Below, in pieces: positions 27,609 through 38,013 of a stretch of DNA of 64,000 nt. Source of the DNA: Oegoconia quadripuncta (lineage: Eukaryota > Arthropoda > Insecta > Lepidoptera > Autostichidae). The stretch is from positions 19,990,694 through 20,054,693 of the forward strand of contig OX438758.1 in NCBI GenBank assembly GCA_949316235.1, in the 5' to 3' direction. The notes under the pieces were generated by a model. It did no database searches. It was not told where the DNA came from and was given only the letters and a program-made list of their open reading frames with translations. The translations under genes and the position numbers were made by a program. Within the stretch, counting starts at the first letter, position 1. Each line of letters opens with the position of its first letter.

Positions 27609-29021
27609 TTAATTTAAATTATTTGGAATAATTTCCAAAGTTTTATTAATAACTATTGGCTGCCCAATAGAGGCAGTCGTTGGATCAGTCACTAACATGA
27701 CTGAATTTAAAATAAAATAACATAGCATACTTGCTAATTGTCTCCTCAAATATTTAGGAAGATAATAGTTATCTTCTGTCACATAAAAATATCTAGAATT
27801 AATAAATTTATTACTATCAAATATATGAAATTTATTTTCATGACGACATGTCAAAGTATGTAATGTCAAATTTAAATTGTGTCTAATGTCATTTTCAGTT
27901 TTTGTTAAACTTTGGCTAAAGGGAAATGCGAAAAATAAAACCTTATTAACATTTTTTAAAGAATTTAAATGTGAAAAATAATTAATTAAAGATTTTTTAT
28001 TGACATTTCCCCTTCTACCTATAAAAATAATTAAAGTTGTATTATCTTTAAATGTGCTCGATAGGATCTTATTTAAAATAGTTGAGTAGGTGGCACCAGG
28101 CATACAGGTATTAATTATTGCCTGTCCCATATATTGGCTAAGTCGCCAACCCATGTCTTTGCCAACTTCATCACTAAACATTACGATGTTATGTTTTTTG
28201 CTACTAGACTGTGAGAAGGAAGTATGTCTAGTTTCGTCATATTCACATGGCTCCTGCGTCAGAATTAAGGAGTCGTTTGTCTGACACACTGTCGAGGAGA
28301 AATCCGTTGAAGTTTTAGTCATGATATTACAATCACATTGGTGATTATTTGTCAGTGATTCAAATCTGTCATAGTTATATTTACACAACTCCAACAAATT
28401 GTCCATGGCCAGTGTGTGCTCCCTAATTTGATTCTGTGACAATTCATATTGAGTGTTAATATGATTTAAAGAATTATTTAAATCTAATATTTCTGACTGG
28501 AGGCGCCGTGTGTCACAATCATAGGCAATTTGATTTTTTTCTAAGTTTAGTTGACATTTACTTAGTTCACACAATAGTGCCTTTCTTTGTTTTATTAAAT
28601 TAATATTTTTACAAAATAACTTATTTCTCTTAATTAATATATTTGTCTTTTTAATACATTTTTTGACTTTCATATATTTTTTTAATTTATTTTTACTCAC
28701 GGTCGTGGGCATAGACTCGGCACTGGTCATATCAATGGCGACAGTGGGGTGGTCATGGGAGGAGATGGCAGAAATTAAGGAAGGTGCAGTGGTGACAAGT
28801 TCTTCGAACAACGACTGGGTTTGACTCGACTTGAGGTCACCATTTTGGGTTTCTAGCATTGATATGTGGTTATGGGCATCGCGTAGATCCTTCTCCAGGG
28901 ACGAAATACGTTCCAGGGCATCCTGGTACAAGCTGCAGCTCTTATCAAACTCATCCACCACTCGCTGTAGTTGGTCTCGATGGTCTGCAACGTCGTCTAA
29001 TCTAATGGACATTTCTGCCAT
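27609..29021 (-). CDS. Non-LTR retrotransposon ORF1: coiled coil plus SGNH-like domain
   Basis: 470 residues. Heptad-like helices occur at about 10-70 and, after a lysine-rich stretch (109-150), again at about 150-225; these should multimerise and the basic part bind RNA. From about 276 to 440 a globular domain starts KHNIVMFSDEVGKDMGWRL, has LIIFIGRRGN near 330 and a FYVTEDNYYLPKYLRRQL segment. This order resembles the SGNH-esterase domain known in ORF1 of CR1-type elements, but the block I motif is SDE rather than GDS, so activity is doubtful. There is no CCHC knuckle or PHD finger. The last codons read AAT TTA AAT TAA, placing a T TTA AAT heptamer against the stop. Confidence 0.8.
   Translation of the reverse strand: MAEMSIRLDDVADHRDQLQRVVDEFDKSCSLYQDALERISSLEKDLRDAHNHISMLETQNGDLKSSQTQSLFEELVTTAPSLISAISSHDHPTVAIDMTSAESMPTTVSKNKLKKYMKVKKCIKKTNILIKRNKLFCKNINLIKQRKALLCELSKCQLNLEKNQIAYDCDTRRLQSEILDLNNSLNHINTQYELSQNQIREHTLAMDNLLELCKYNYDRFESLTNNHQCDCNIMTKTSTDFSSTVCQTNDSLILTQEPCEYDETRHTSFSQSSSKKHNIVMFSDEVGKDMGWRLSQYMGQAIINTCMPGATYSTILNKILSSTFKDNTTLIIFIGRRGNVNKKSLINYFSHLNSLKNVNKVLFFAFPFSQSLTKTENDIRHNLNLTLHTLTCRHENKFHIFDSNKFINSRYFYVTEDNYYLPKYLRRQLASMLCYFILNSVMLVTDPTTASIGQPIVINKTLEIIPNNLN
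27612..27618 (-). promoter_or_regulatory. Candidate -1 frameshift heptamer at the ORF1/ORF2 junction
   Basis: On the reverse strand the heptamer T TTA AAT is in the ORF1 frame immediately before TAA. A -1 slip leads into the ORF2 frame, which is open for 51 codons before its first ATG. No downstream structure was confirmed. Confidence 0.45.
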
Positions 29022-29315
29022 CTCACTCTTTAAGAGTTTGTATTTATTGGGGCATTACGGAGTTTATGTTTCATGTATATATAATTAACAAAATAGCATA
29101 ATATGTTATAATGTAAATTCTATTGCCTCATTACTATGCAATTTTTGTCAACCCTTACAATTAATTTATTTAATTCACATATCTCAACACCAATAACGGA
29201 ACGTGAATATCCAACTGCTGGGAAAGATCTCGTCTATAGGATCGTGAATATGTAAGTAAGGACTTAGACTATCCACCACCAATGTAATTGGGGCATACAT
29301 ACTTTCTACTTACTA

Positions 29316-30283
29316 GAGTCAGTCAATCACATTCAAACCCAACCACAGGTTTTTGATGGGTCAGTTTTTTTTACTGCAGCTGACTGTACTAAGTAAAATA
29401 CACATACTTATCTTTTATTCTGATACACGTATGTATTTTACGTGATATCCCGATATTACACAGTTACAACATGTGACGGTGCAGTAATGCACACCTTGCG
29501 TTAGGGTTCCTTACGAAGAAGGTACAAATGTACCTTGATTCATAACAATGAGTATCCTTTACACGATTTAAAATAGGTGATAAGAAATGACGGACAACTA
29601 CAGTAACAGTTATGGTTTCCGACACGTAAGAAGAATTTAACCAACCCATCTTATCGCGTGGCGATGTTAAAGGTTAACTAAGGAAATGAATAGCCAAAAA
29701 CTATATACACTTGCACGTTTTGATACAACCTTTAAACCATATGCGCGTTGTATGTGGCCGGTACGTTACAAGTTCTCAGCTGACAGTTTTACGTCTAATG
29801 TGCAGTTGAACGGTGAAATGTGGATATAAACACTTAATGTTTGGGATAGGGATTAAGGTTGTGAATATAATTATGTATGATAGAAACATGACAAGTAAAA
29901 ATACACGAAAAATAAATCGATGACGACGAGAATAACGCGATTTTGTAATAATCAGCAAAAACTTTGGTAACAGGTTTACATACATATTTGGTTAAGTTTA
30001 TGGTTCTACAAATAAACTGTATTGAGGGTGCTAATAAAAATATTTTTTACATTTCCATCGGAGTTACAGAGGAACCCTCGGCGCGCGGGTCAAACCCGCA
30101 CTTGCCTGGTTTTCAATATTGTTTTGTTACAATAGGGATCGCATTACGAACTCATGATTTCTCATCACATTATTATAATTGCACTTTGGGTGCCTATTTT
30201 TATTATAATTTGTCGAAAGTGAAGTAGGTGTATTTATGTGTACGAGTAATTACAATATTTGTAGATGGGTGATTATATTATTG
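29316..30283. other. Right end of the Polinton, no gene seen
   Basis: Sequence between the nested retrotransposon and the right terminal repeat. It has no convincing coding frame; the short frame at 29464-29649 (reverse) has no features. It may hold promoter or replication sequences. Confidence 0.4.
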
Positions 30284-30367
30284 ATTATTGGGCAGGCTGC
30301 ACACCTTAGTGAGGACGAGACGTCGTCCGAACTACAGGTGGGACAGCGTGCCCAATAATACCCTACT
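30284..30367 (-). repeat. Right terminal inverted repeat of the Polinton
   Basis: Reverse complement of 8523-8607 with two substitutions and one missing base. It keeps the internal palindrome: ATTATTGGGCAGGCTG at its inner end pairs with CAGCGTGCCCAATAAT at its outer end, and GGACGA/TCGTCC at the tip. The substitution in the tip (GACG against TGTC) falls in the loop and does not break pairing. Confidence 0.95.
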
Positions 30368-30373
30368 AATAAA

Positions 30374-30985
30374 GTCAATAATATAAGTCGAGTAATAACT
30401 CGTCTTTGTACTAGAATAATATTTTATTTTTTTATTTTAAGAACACAAACAGTTAATATGTGATAATCAAGATGGAGTATTAAAAGTTTGTTTTTAAAAA
30501 TAAACATTTTTAATATAGAAATTATTTTATTAATACTCAGTTCAAAAACTTCAATAACTGTAAACCGTTCTATGTTATTTCTGCACAATGGCAACACAGA
30601 CGCGCGCGCAGCGCCGACTGTTCCACTCGGATACTCACCAGCAGGTGAAATCGATACGCATTCAGTTTCACAGCTCACACCCCACACTGTCGGGATCGAT
30701 TTCATGGGCCGTGGGCAGACATAATTAAGTGAATTGTTGTCTACCAGCAGCATAATCGACTCTCAATCGATTGTAGTAGGAATTTTTAAAATTATTCATT
30801 TTAATCACTTCACTACTGTTGGAACAAAGTTAAAGAGATCGCGAACACGTTGGAACAAATAGCTTGTTGCCGGCTCCTGTCAAATATACCACTAACATAT
30901 AATTGTACCCACAAAAATTGGCAAAACAACCAACTTAACAACAGTAAGGTTTTACTCTCTATCTCCGGAGTATTATAATTGACAT
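30374..30985. other. Flanking intergenic DNA, no supported gene
   Basis: The first bases right of the Polinton, after the duplicated AATAAA. Short reverse-strand frames here have no recognisable product. A TCTCTATCTCCGGAG motif near 30955-30969 recurs in the foldback family at 47068-47081. Confidence 0.4.
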
Positions 30986-31466
30986 CGGTGTCGATTCGGA
31001 TATACACCACTAAACTAAATTAAAACCAGTTTTGGAGTGGTGCCGTCGCATCGTACTATTTAAGAGACAGAAAATATTTAACAGTTTTACTCAAGATATA
31101 AAGAGTGACACTCTGCCTAAATCATTTAAGACTAAAATAAAAAAGTTCCTGTTAGAAAAGTTTAACAAATCATCTTGTAAATATATGTGAAACGAAACAC
31201 ATAATGTTTATGTTCCATTTACCATGCTTACTGGTAATACTGTGAAACTCATAAAAGTTTAAATAAAGCGTTACAGTTACATTGTAAGATTATTAAGATC
31301 AAAGGAGTAAATTTTCTGCCCATAAACTATTTATAGTTTGGTAGAAGTTTGTGAAATTGTAACTCTAAAAAGAAACTCAAAATGAACGTTTTATTTATTA
31401 TTATTATTATTTACTTTAAAACTGGTTTTAGTTTAGTTTAGTTGATGTACATCCGAATCGACACCA
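30986..31466. mobile_element. Inverted-repeat element (~480 bp) containing an RT fragment
   Basis: About 48 bases at the left (GGTGTCGATTCGGATATACACC... to CCAGTTTT, 30987-31034) are repeated in reverse at 31418-31465. Inside, on the plus strand near 31082-31190, a short frame FTQDIKSDTLPKSFKTKIKK resembles a non-LTR RT C-terminus. So either a terminal-repeat element picked up a retro fragment or a larger inverted structure formed around it. Confidence 0.65.
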
Positions 31467-32050
31467 TTATAGGAAATTATTTAAGGGGAAACCCAAATAA
31501 GTAAGTAAATTGAGACTAGCACAAGAAGATGATGATTTAAAGGTAGACTCCACTGCCCCTCATGTAAATAATTATATATCCCGCAAAGCCTTAACAGCGA
31601 TAAAAAAGATTGTTAACATGTAGTTGATTAAGATTCCGATATTTGAAAGTATTGCAAACAGTTTTGTACCACTCATTACCTACAAACATTACAACGATTT
31701 TGGGTGGCCACCGTGATCCGTTTTAATGATTGTGGAAATCTGAGTAGTACAAAACTATTTTCAGTACTAAAAACATCGCAATCTAAATCAACTACAACTT
31801 GACATTCTTTGTTTATGAGATATATATTATTAAGCTAATTAGTTGTGACATTTTATAACAAGACTTTTGTATTTTTATTTATTAATAGTAAAGATAAACT
31901 ATAAATATTTTGTCATTCATAAACACAGACAACCCGCCTCCTAGGTCTGAAATGCTCAGAGCGCGCGGTGCGCCAAATCATCGAGGTGTCACTTACTCAC
32001 GGTCTTATTAGTCGCGTGGCGGTATCGGACAGTTATGAACATTATATATA
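31467..32050. other. Intergenic DNA with (TA)n microsatellite
   Basis: No gene is recognised. A (TA)n run lies at about 32043-32058, immediately before a retroelement fragment. Confidence 0.4.
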
Positions 32051-32054
32051 TATA

Positions 32055-32660
32055 TATAGGGTATATATTGATCGTATTGAATCTATTCAAAAACGATTTC
32101 TAAGATATCTCCAATTCAAAAGCAAAAAAATCGATCACGGGTACGAAACCCGATGCGCAAGGTATCATTTCTTACCTTTAGAAAAAAGGAGAGAAATAGC
32201 AGATATTTTATACCTCCTTAATATTGTGAACAGTGTTATAGACTGTCCATCCTTGTTGGAAAAAAATAATATTCATATACCCACTAGATTGTCCATCCGA
32301 TACAACGATCCCTTGACCTGCCACCGAGCAAGCACTAACTATCGTAGAAATTCATTTCTCATTCGAGTCAGCAATCTATTTAACAAACTATCTAAGGAAC
32401 ACAGAACTTTGGACCTATTCAACACAACACCCTCAGCGGTTAAACAAATATTCACAACTAAATTCTTTGGCCCCACCTTGAGCACGGCACACTCCTAGGG
32501 ACCTCATCCCGGAGAGTGTATTTCTTCTTTTTATAGTTGAAAAGTCTAATCAGAATGTATCTGCGAATACCATTTAATGGCTTTGTTGAAATATTCCATG
32601 TACTCAACCTTTTTATTCCTGCTATTGGTGTTCCGAATAAAATAAAATAAAATAAATAAA
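32055..32660 (+). mobile_element. 5'-truncated non-LTR element with (AAAAT)n tail
   Basis: The frame to 32498 encodes the C-terminal part of a reverse transcriptase: RIESIQKRFLRYLQF, then RYHFLPLEKRREIADILYLL, then a long polar tail. This is the same protein region as the one at 62871-63653 but a different, clearly diverged family. A short 3' UTR ends in (AAAAT)n/(AAAT)n at about 32637-32660. Confidence 0.8.
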
Positions 32661-34030
32661 TTATTAGGCACCTAATGCACTCACAATATTCGCATTCAAT
32701 AGTTGGTTTAATGTTACCGTACGTGAGTACGATAGACTACAGCGAATCCATTTGAACATCGCCATATGCTATTGCAGAGTAGTCTGCATCTGTGTATAGC
32801 TGGACGCGTGGTCGGTCGTAGATGATTGCAAAAGCTTATCGGTAAAAGATCAATGACATTCATCTTACATTCGGGTCATTAATGCTATAACCTATGATGA
32901 TATAAATCTGATATTAAAAAAAAAAAGAAAACCTGCTTCGACCAAATCGTCAGTTTCCATCAGGTGAGATTGTGGTCAAACGCGAATCCAGTCAATCATA
33001 AAAAAAAAATAACTACACTTGGCCCGTTCACGGCCATCTTACTCCTCATTTGACAGAATTTCTTACAAAGAAAATATTTCGCATTACGTCTATTAGGGTA
33101 GGTGGCCTGTGATCATGAATGATTCATTCGGTCAAATTACAAGGTTATTTTATACTAACCGCAGTTTATACTACGTCAGTTACAGAAGCACTTTTATCCC
33201 GAACCATTCGAACCGCAAAGTAAACATATCAATTTCTCTATTCCCCTCCACGTCTACAGATGTTATGGAATATCGGATATCAACATTACGTATTCCATTC
33301 ACTTCTCCCTGTCTTTTGCCAATCCAATACCTACATGTTTCAGCTCGCTTCGTTCGAGAGAACGGCAAAATTCATTTAGGGTGTTATCACACTGGCGATT
33401 TGCCAGCGAGTTAAAAGCGAGGTGAGAGAGAAGTGTCGCACCATTGTAAACTCACGATCGCACAGCCGACGTAGTTGCCTGCCTGCGGCTAACCCGCTAC
33501 GCTCTTGCTTCGCAAATCGCCCGTGTGGCATCACCCGTAATATCACGTGGTACTCTGTTGCTACGCCACCGTATTTTTTTCCATTAAAATGAGCAGCTAT
33601 CTGCAGTCAATAGGTTTGCAGCATAATATGCCTCAAATATTTTATTGTAAGTAGTCTTAATACTAGAAAGCTGGAATTTAGCACGGGTATAAATATAAAT
33701 AACGCGGACATTTTTTTAGCTTACCTCCCTCTAATGTACAGTGGGGTTTATTAGAGGTTATCTTAAACAGTCTTAATGCTACAATTAGCCAAAGAACTGG
33801 AAAATGTAGAAGACACAAAGCTCTTCAAATTATGATTCGGGAGAGGTACTTAAAAGTTGTTAATGACAAGGGTGGGTAGGGTTAAGAATATCAAATGGCC
33901 TTGTTTGAAACATTGGCACACTGTAAATAGCATCGCAATATATTTACGAAAACTTAATGTACGTAAAAAAGAATCTGCAATTATTTAGGAAAAATAATGA
34001 AATACGTAATGTAAATGAAAAATATAAAAA
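32661..34030. other. Intergenic DNA, no supported gene
   Basis: Contains poly-A runs near 32918 and 33000, with TCAGTTTCCATCAGGTGAGATTGTGGTCAAACGCG between them, which is the reverse complement of a repeat end at about 49310-49350. A GC-richer stretch around 33370-33560 has no recognised coding sequence. Confidence 0.4.
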
Positions 34031-34345
34031 TAAAGTTGCTGTTCTTAGCACTCGTTTAGACAATGTATACGCTTTTATAATAAGGTTCCGGTAAACATTC
34101 AAAATTTGCCTTTAAATAAATTTAAGACCACCATTAAAGGGAAACTATGTGCAAAAGGCTATTATAAAATTTCCATCTAGATGATAAGAATGCATGGACA
34201 CGAACATCTCGGCGATATTATTTTCTTTGGTTTTTATACAATCTAAAATTGTAAATATACTTCTTTAAATAAAAAGAGCAACGCCTGAGTTTCTTGCCTT
34301 CTCTGAGGAGTCTGCCTTGTGAAAGAGCGATGATGACGTTCTCAA
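34030..34345 (+). repeat. Non-LTR C-terminal and 3' UTR fragment
   Basis: Decayed sense copy of the end of the reverse transcriptase: NLPLNKFKTTIKGKLCAKGYYKIS can be read near 34104-34180 with frame breaks. It is followed by the CGCCTGAGTTTCTTGCC-type 3' UTR box also seen at 5695 and 56205. Confidence 0.65.
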
Positions 34346-35540
34346 ATGTTATTATTAAAACTTTTTTCAGCATGACTTTATAGACTGGACTGCGCATATA
34401 AAATATTTTAGTATAAAAACAATTACGTATTTAGAAAGTAAAAACCCAACAGCGTATTTTATATTTTGCGGGCGCCGGGACTCTCATGAAAGCAATGAGT
34501 TTTGAATTTAGAACGCGAATATTGTTCCTTAGTGTTCCGCGACCAAAGAGATCGAACGAGAATATTGTTTAAAAAAAGTTACAGGCCGCTTGGATCGCGC
34601 GCCAGCAGCCGCAGCCGGCTGTATTAAATAAAAAAAAGTGCTGAAAGAAAAGCGCGCGGTCTAGGAAGGAATTGTTCAGATATCAGATCACAGTGCAAGT
34701 TATATATAAATATATTTATGAGGGAAATGAAAAGCAGAGTGTATTTACTGGCCGCAAAATTATTTTTACCTCGGGCTACGTGTACTGATTTCGCTGTACT
34801 CAGTATTCTCCTTTAGAATCCTCCTCTCCGCTCTGGATGCGTACTCTCCGTAAAAATATTACTTTGCTCCCTTGTAATACAATCTTTTTTTCCAAAAATC
34901 TCAGCTTACGCTGCACCAGAAACAAAAATTGTGCAGAAGATTAGTATGTTATGCAGAAGTATTGCCACGAGGCTAACATTAAGTAATTATCTTTTTAAAC
35001 TATAATATATATTTCTTTTCAATATAGTACCTAATATTGCTGAGCAAAAATAAGTGGTCACTCAATAATTCTAACGAGAGCAAAACAATTGTGCTTCGAA
35101 TGTCTCGCCGAGGGACGGAGCATTTTCCCGTCTTCACCTTGGGCCCGCTTTAATAGCACATTTATTTATTTTTTGGAAGATTCACAGAGTTATATAAACG
35201 ATATAAAAGGCCATCAATAAAAGCAACGCTTTTAAAAACATCCCTATCTAATTCATTTTGTGTTTTACTTTCGAAAACGAGGACATTTTGCGTGGACTCA
35301 TAATAACCCTACTAGTTCATGTACGAGTGTGGACGCCAGCATATCGCGGTGTGTAGATAAATTCGTCCACCCTCAAAACGGAACTGGCAACGAGACACAT
35401 TCATTCTCAGTTCCGATCGCAATGCTCTGCGGTTGTGGTGGAGCGTGTCTTTGACATGACTATATTCACTCGCATTTGTCATTGACAAGCATTTCTAAAT
35501 TTACACAGAAGTCTCTAATCACATAAATAACAACTCTACA
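34346..35540. other. Intergenic DNA, no supported gene
   Basis: No coding region or known repeat recognised on either strand. Confidence 0.4.
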
Positions 35541-35554
35541 TCAAATCTACCACT

Positions 35555-35800
35555 GTACGTTTCTCAAGAAATTTCTTACCACGTACGACCACCTTGTGGA
35601 ACGGACTTCCGGCAGCGGTATTCCCGAACGAGTACGACATTGGAACCTTCAAGAAACGAGCCTACACCTTCCTCAAAGGCCGGCAACGCATCTGTGACAT
35701 GTGACGGTGTTGCGGGTGTCCATGGGCGGCGGTGATTGCTTTCCATAGTCCTCTCATATAAAAAAAAAAAATAATCCGCCACATGGAACACAGGCCTCAT
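35555..35800 (+). pseudogene. Reverse transcriptase C-terminal remnant with poly-A
   Basis: The plus strand reads [20 protein letters not shown], then [18 protein letters not shown] and a stop, then CGGGTGTCCATGGGCGGCGG and a poly-A run at about 35759-35772. The W-N-x-LP-x-x-VFP pattern followed by a short C-terminus is typical of the end of a non-LTR polymerase. Only the last 50 or so codons remain. Confidence 0.7.
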
Positions 35801-36374
35801 AAGGTACAGTTAGACATGCTAGTACGAGTAAGCATCACGATAGCATGCTATTATTGAGCATGCGCCATGTTGGATAATCTGGGTAAACTCTGGGGATCAA
35901 GACAAATCAAATGACATCTTGCACTTCAAAATCAGACAAGCCGTTTAAAGGAGGTAACATGGAAATCTACATATACTCGAAACTATAAAAAAGTAAAAAA
36001 ACCCGACCGCGATAAAAGTGAATTCATTCATTAGCAATATGTAGAGATCCTAAGATGTTGATTTTTTAATTAACTTTTTTTTATTGTATAGTTTATCAAG
36101 CATTAATAAATACACCCCATGTTTGTATAGGTAGGTATCTAAGTACTTATTCTCTCTGACTCATTGAGCAGAATTTTTCAATTTCCCCCTTTGTTCGCCG
36201 AACCGGCGCGTCTAGAGCGAACTCATTTACATCAGTTAAAAACGAATCGACGATTGATTTTCATACAAAATTGATTGAAGAAGCTTTCAATGGGAATATT
36301 AAACATTCTATTTACGTGTCAAAGTCAATTGAATGGAAAGGTAAATTATAGTCTCCCTTAATGAATTGCCTTGA

Positions 36375-36960
36375 ATTTTAAGGTACAGCCCCTTCTCACT
36401 GGGAGAGGATATGGGCCATAATCAACCACGCCGGCCTGGTCGCTCCCGCCGCCGCGGAGAGGGCCGATCCCGCTCGCAGGAGGCGACGTTGGCTAGCCCC
36501 CCTGCAGGTCGCCCGAGGGTCGCGGTCGATGTAGTCATCGGACGCGACCCTGGAGAGGATGACACCCCCCGGTGCGCGACCGGGGTGGTGTCGTCGCATC
36601 GGGCCCTGTCGCGCCTCATACCGCTCGCTGATCGCGGCGTGAGGTACGACAGCGCCCCCCGGAGGGCGCGCCAGCCGCCCTCCGGAAACGGGCCTCCCCT
36701 AGTGAGGGGGGACCTGGAGCCGCTTATGCGTTCCCAGGTCCTCTCTACTGCCGAGGAAGGTCGCCGCGGGGTTTTGGTGGGCATCCCGTGGGTATAACCA
36801 TCTCGCCGTACCCCAGGCGAGCGGTATGCACAACGCATTTCCCCGCGTAAAAAAAATGGTGGTTTTGTGGCAGACCAGTAGCCACCGGACAGTCAGTGTT
36901 TTTAAGCCGCCCTTGTATAGACCTGCAGTCGCCTTCAAGAAACAACCGGGACCGACTATC
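36375..36960. repeat. GC-rich interspersed repeat (GGGTATAACCATCTCGCCG family)
   Basis: A sharply GC-rich block starting near GGGAGAGGATATGGGCCATAATCAACCACGCCGGCC and ending GGGCATCCCGTGGGTATAACC...AAAAAAAATGGTGGTTTTGTGGCAGACCAG. The second half has the look of a known moth repeat. The overlapping open frames on both strands (36411-36838) follow from the high GC content and match no family. Most likely a SINE or the 3' end of a site-specific non-LTR element; I cannot decide. Confidence 0.5.
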
Positions 36961-37569
36961 TAATGTGCCATCTATAGCATGGAAACAATCGTATTAAAAT
37001 GCCACTGGTGGTCACCCATCTAAGGATCGATTAATCGAATATAATTGAAAAATCGAAACAGTGATAACGACTGTCAACATTAAAATTATATAATTACGAG
37101 ATCTCTATTTTATTTATTTTTATTTCGTTATAAAAAATATTACACGAAATGTATAAGCCAATTTCATGCCAATTACAGATTCTCATTTTTCGTTAAATAT
37201 CTTATTATAAAATAATTAGGTGGAAAGTCATTATTAAATAATAATCCATTATGCAATCCACAGGTAAAAGTAAATAGTGAGACAAACTAAGTACTAATAA
37301 TAAATAATTTAGTCAATAAGTACCTAAATATTAAAAAAATGGTCAAATAATTCAATCAATGTCAAACAATCGTCGTATGTATGAATTTCGCAATGTCGTG
37401 TTCTGTTTGTGTGAGCGTGTGTGTGGTTTGGGAATGGATCGATGAGAATGACTAGTGGCGCGGACAGGTGAGCTGTAGTCTCTAGGCTGTATATATATAT
37501 ACATAAATGTGCGTTCTAATAGGTAGATAAAACATTTATTCATTGCACAGTATATAGAGATACAACTAA

Positions 37570-37760
37570 AATAGAAGACGTCCACTGCTGGACAAAGGCT
37601 TCCTTCGAAGATCTCCACAACAATCGGTCATGCGCTGCCCACATCCAGCAGCTTCCCGCGATCTTTACCAAATCGTAGGTCACCTCGTGGGGGGCCTGCC
37701 GACGCTGCGTGTTCCGGTGCGTGGTCGCCACTCAACCAAGGCCGTCGGCCCTATGAGCAA
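37570..37760. repeat. GACGTCCACTGCTGGACAAAGGC repeat fragment
   Basis: Starts AGACGTCCACTGCTGGACAAAGGCTTCC, a box common in lepidopteran repeats, with other partial copies near 49020 (CAGGACGTCCACTGCTGAATG), 50515 and, reversed, 52480. Non-coding. Confidence 0.6.
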
Positions 37761-37777
37761 TTGGCAATTGTTTTTAA

Positions 37778-38012
37778 CGACCTGTTTGGTGTAGTGGTTA
37801 GCAACTCTGACCACTATACCAAAAGATTGCAAGTTCGAATCCCGCTAGGGGCACATGTTTGTGTAATGAATACAGACATGTGTACCCGAGTTATAAGTAT
37901 TTATTTACAAAAAAAATGTCTTTATGTAGCATATCAACCATCTGGTATCAACTCAACTATAGTTGCTTACTGTGGAACTAGATGGCGCTGTGTGTATGTC
38001 TAAGGATATTTA
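37778..38012 (+). repeat. tRNA-derived SINE, family 1
   Basis: The head has an RNA polymerase III A box (TTGGTGTAGTGGTTAGCAA) and B box (GTTCGAATCCCGCTAGGGGC). The body includes GTACCCGAG, GTATTTATTTACAAAAAAA and TGGAACTAGATGGCGCTGTGTGTATGTC. It ends in (ATTT)n. Two further copies are at 44081 and 48210. Confidence 0.85.
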
Positions 38013-38013
38013 T

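Larger units (their letters stand above)
24409..29307 (-). mobile_element. Near full-length two-ORF non-LTR retrotransposon nested in the Polinton
   Basis: Reverse-strand element with 5' UTR, ORF1 (29021-27609), ORF2 (to 24658), a 3' UTR of about 230 bp and a (TTTGAC)n-type tail at 24413-24431. Both ORFs are open. The 8-bp sequence ACTTACTA occurs at 24401-24408 and 29308-29315, flanking the element, and is a plausible target-site duplication; that would make the 5' UTR 286 nt. The ORF2 reverse transcriptase is of Jockey-superfamily type (CR1/Daphne-like by look). Diverged tails of the same or related families occur at 2890, 4866, 6258, 34030, 42840, 43760 and 62440, so the lineage has been active in this genome. 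Confidence 0.85.
8523..30367 (+). mobile_element. Complete Polinton/Maverick element with TIRs and TSD
   Basis: Integrated dsDNA virus-like transposon of 21,845 bp. It is bounded by inverted repeats 8523-8607 and 30284-30367 that start AGTAGGG and end CCCTACT, and flanked by identical AATAAA at 8517-8522 and 30368-30373. The AG...CT termini and 6-bp duplication are the known Polinton signature. Inside are the hallmark genes: protein-primed DNA polymerase B, retroviral-type integrase, packaging ATPase, adenain-type protease, and major and minor capsid proteins. All are open. A non-LTR element of about 4.9 kb is nested at about 24.4-29.3 kb, so the native element was near 17 kb. The presence of both replication and virion genes makes it adintovirus-like. 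Whether it can still move or form particles cannot be told from sequence. Confidence 0.96.

Noticed and set aside
30424..30753. Reverse-strand 109-codon frame just right of the Polinton
   Set aside because: No domain, no splice support and a low-complexity C-terminus; likely chance.
36396..36945. Long open frames on both strands in the GC-rich block
   Set aside because: Frames overlap on both strands, composition is arginine/proline/glycine-rich in all of them, and the sequence carries features of a known interspersed repeat.
37790..37850. A tRNA gene
   Set aside because: A and B boxes are present but the cloverleaf is incomplete, and the unit continues into a shared body and A/T tail found at several loci; it is a SINE head. 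The same holds for 44090, 48215, 38200, 39400, 57930, 60140 and 60730.
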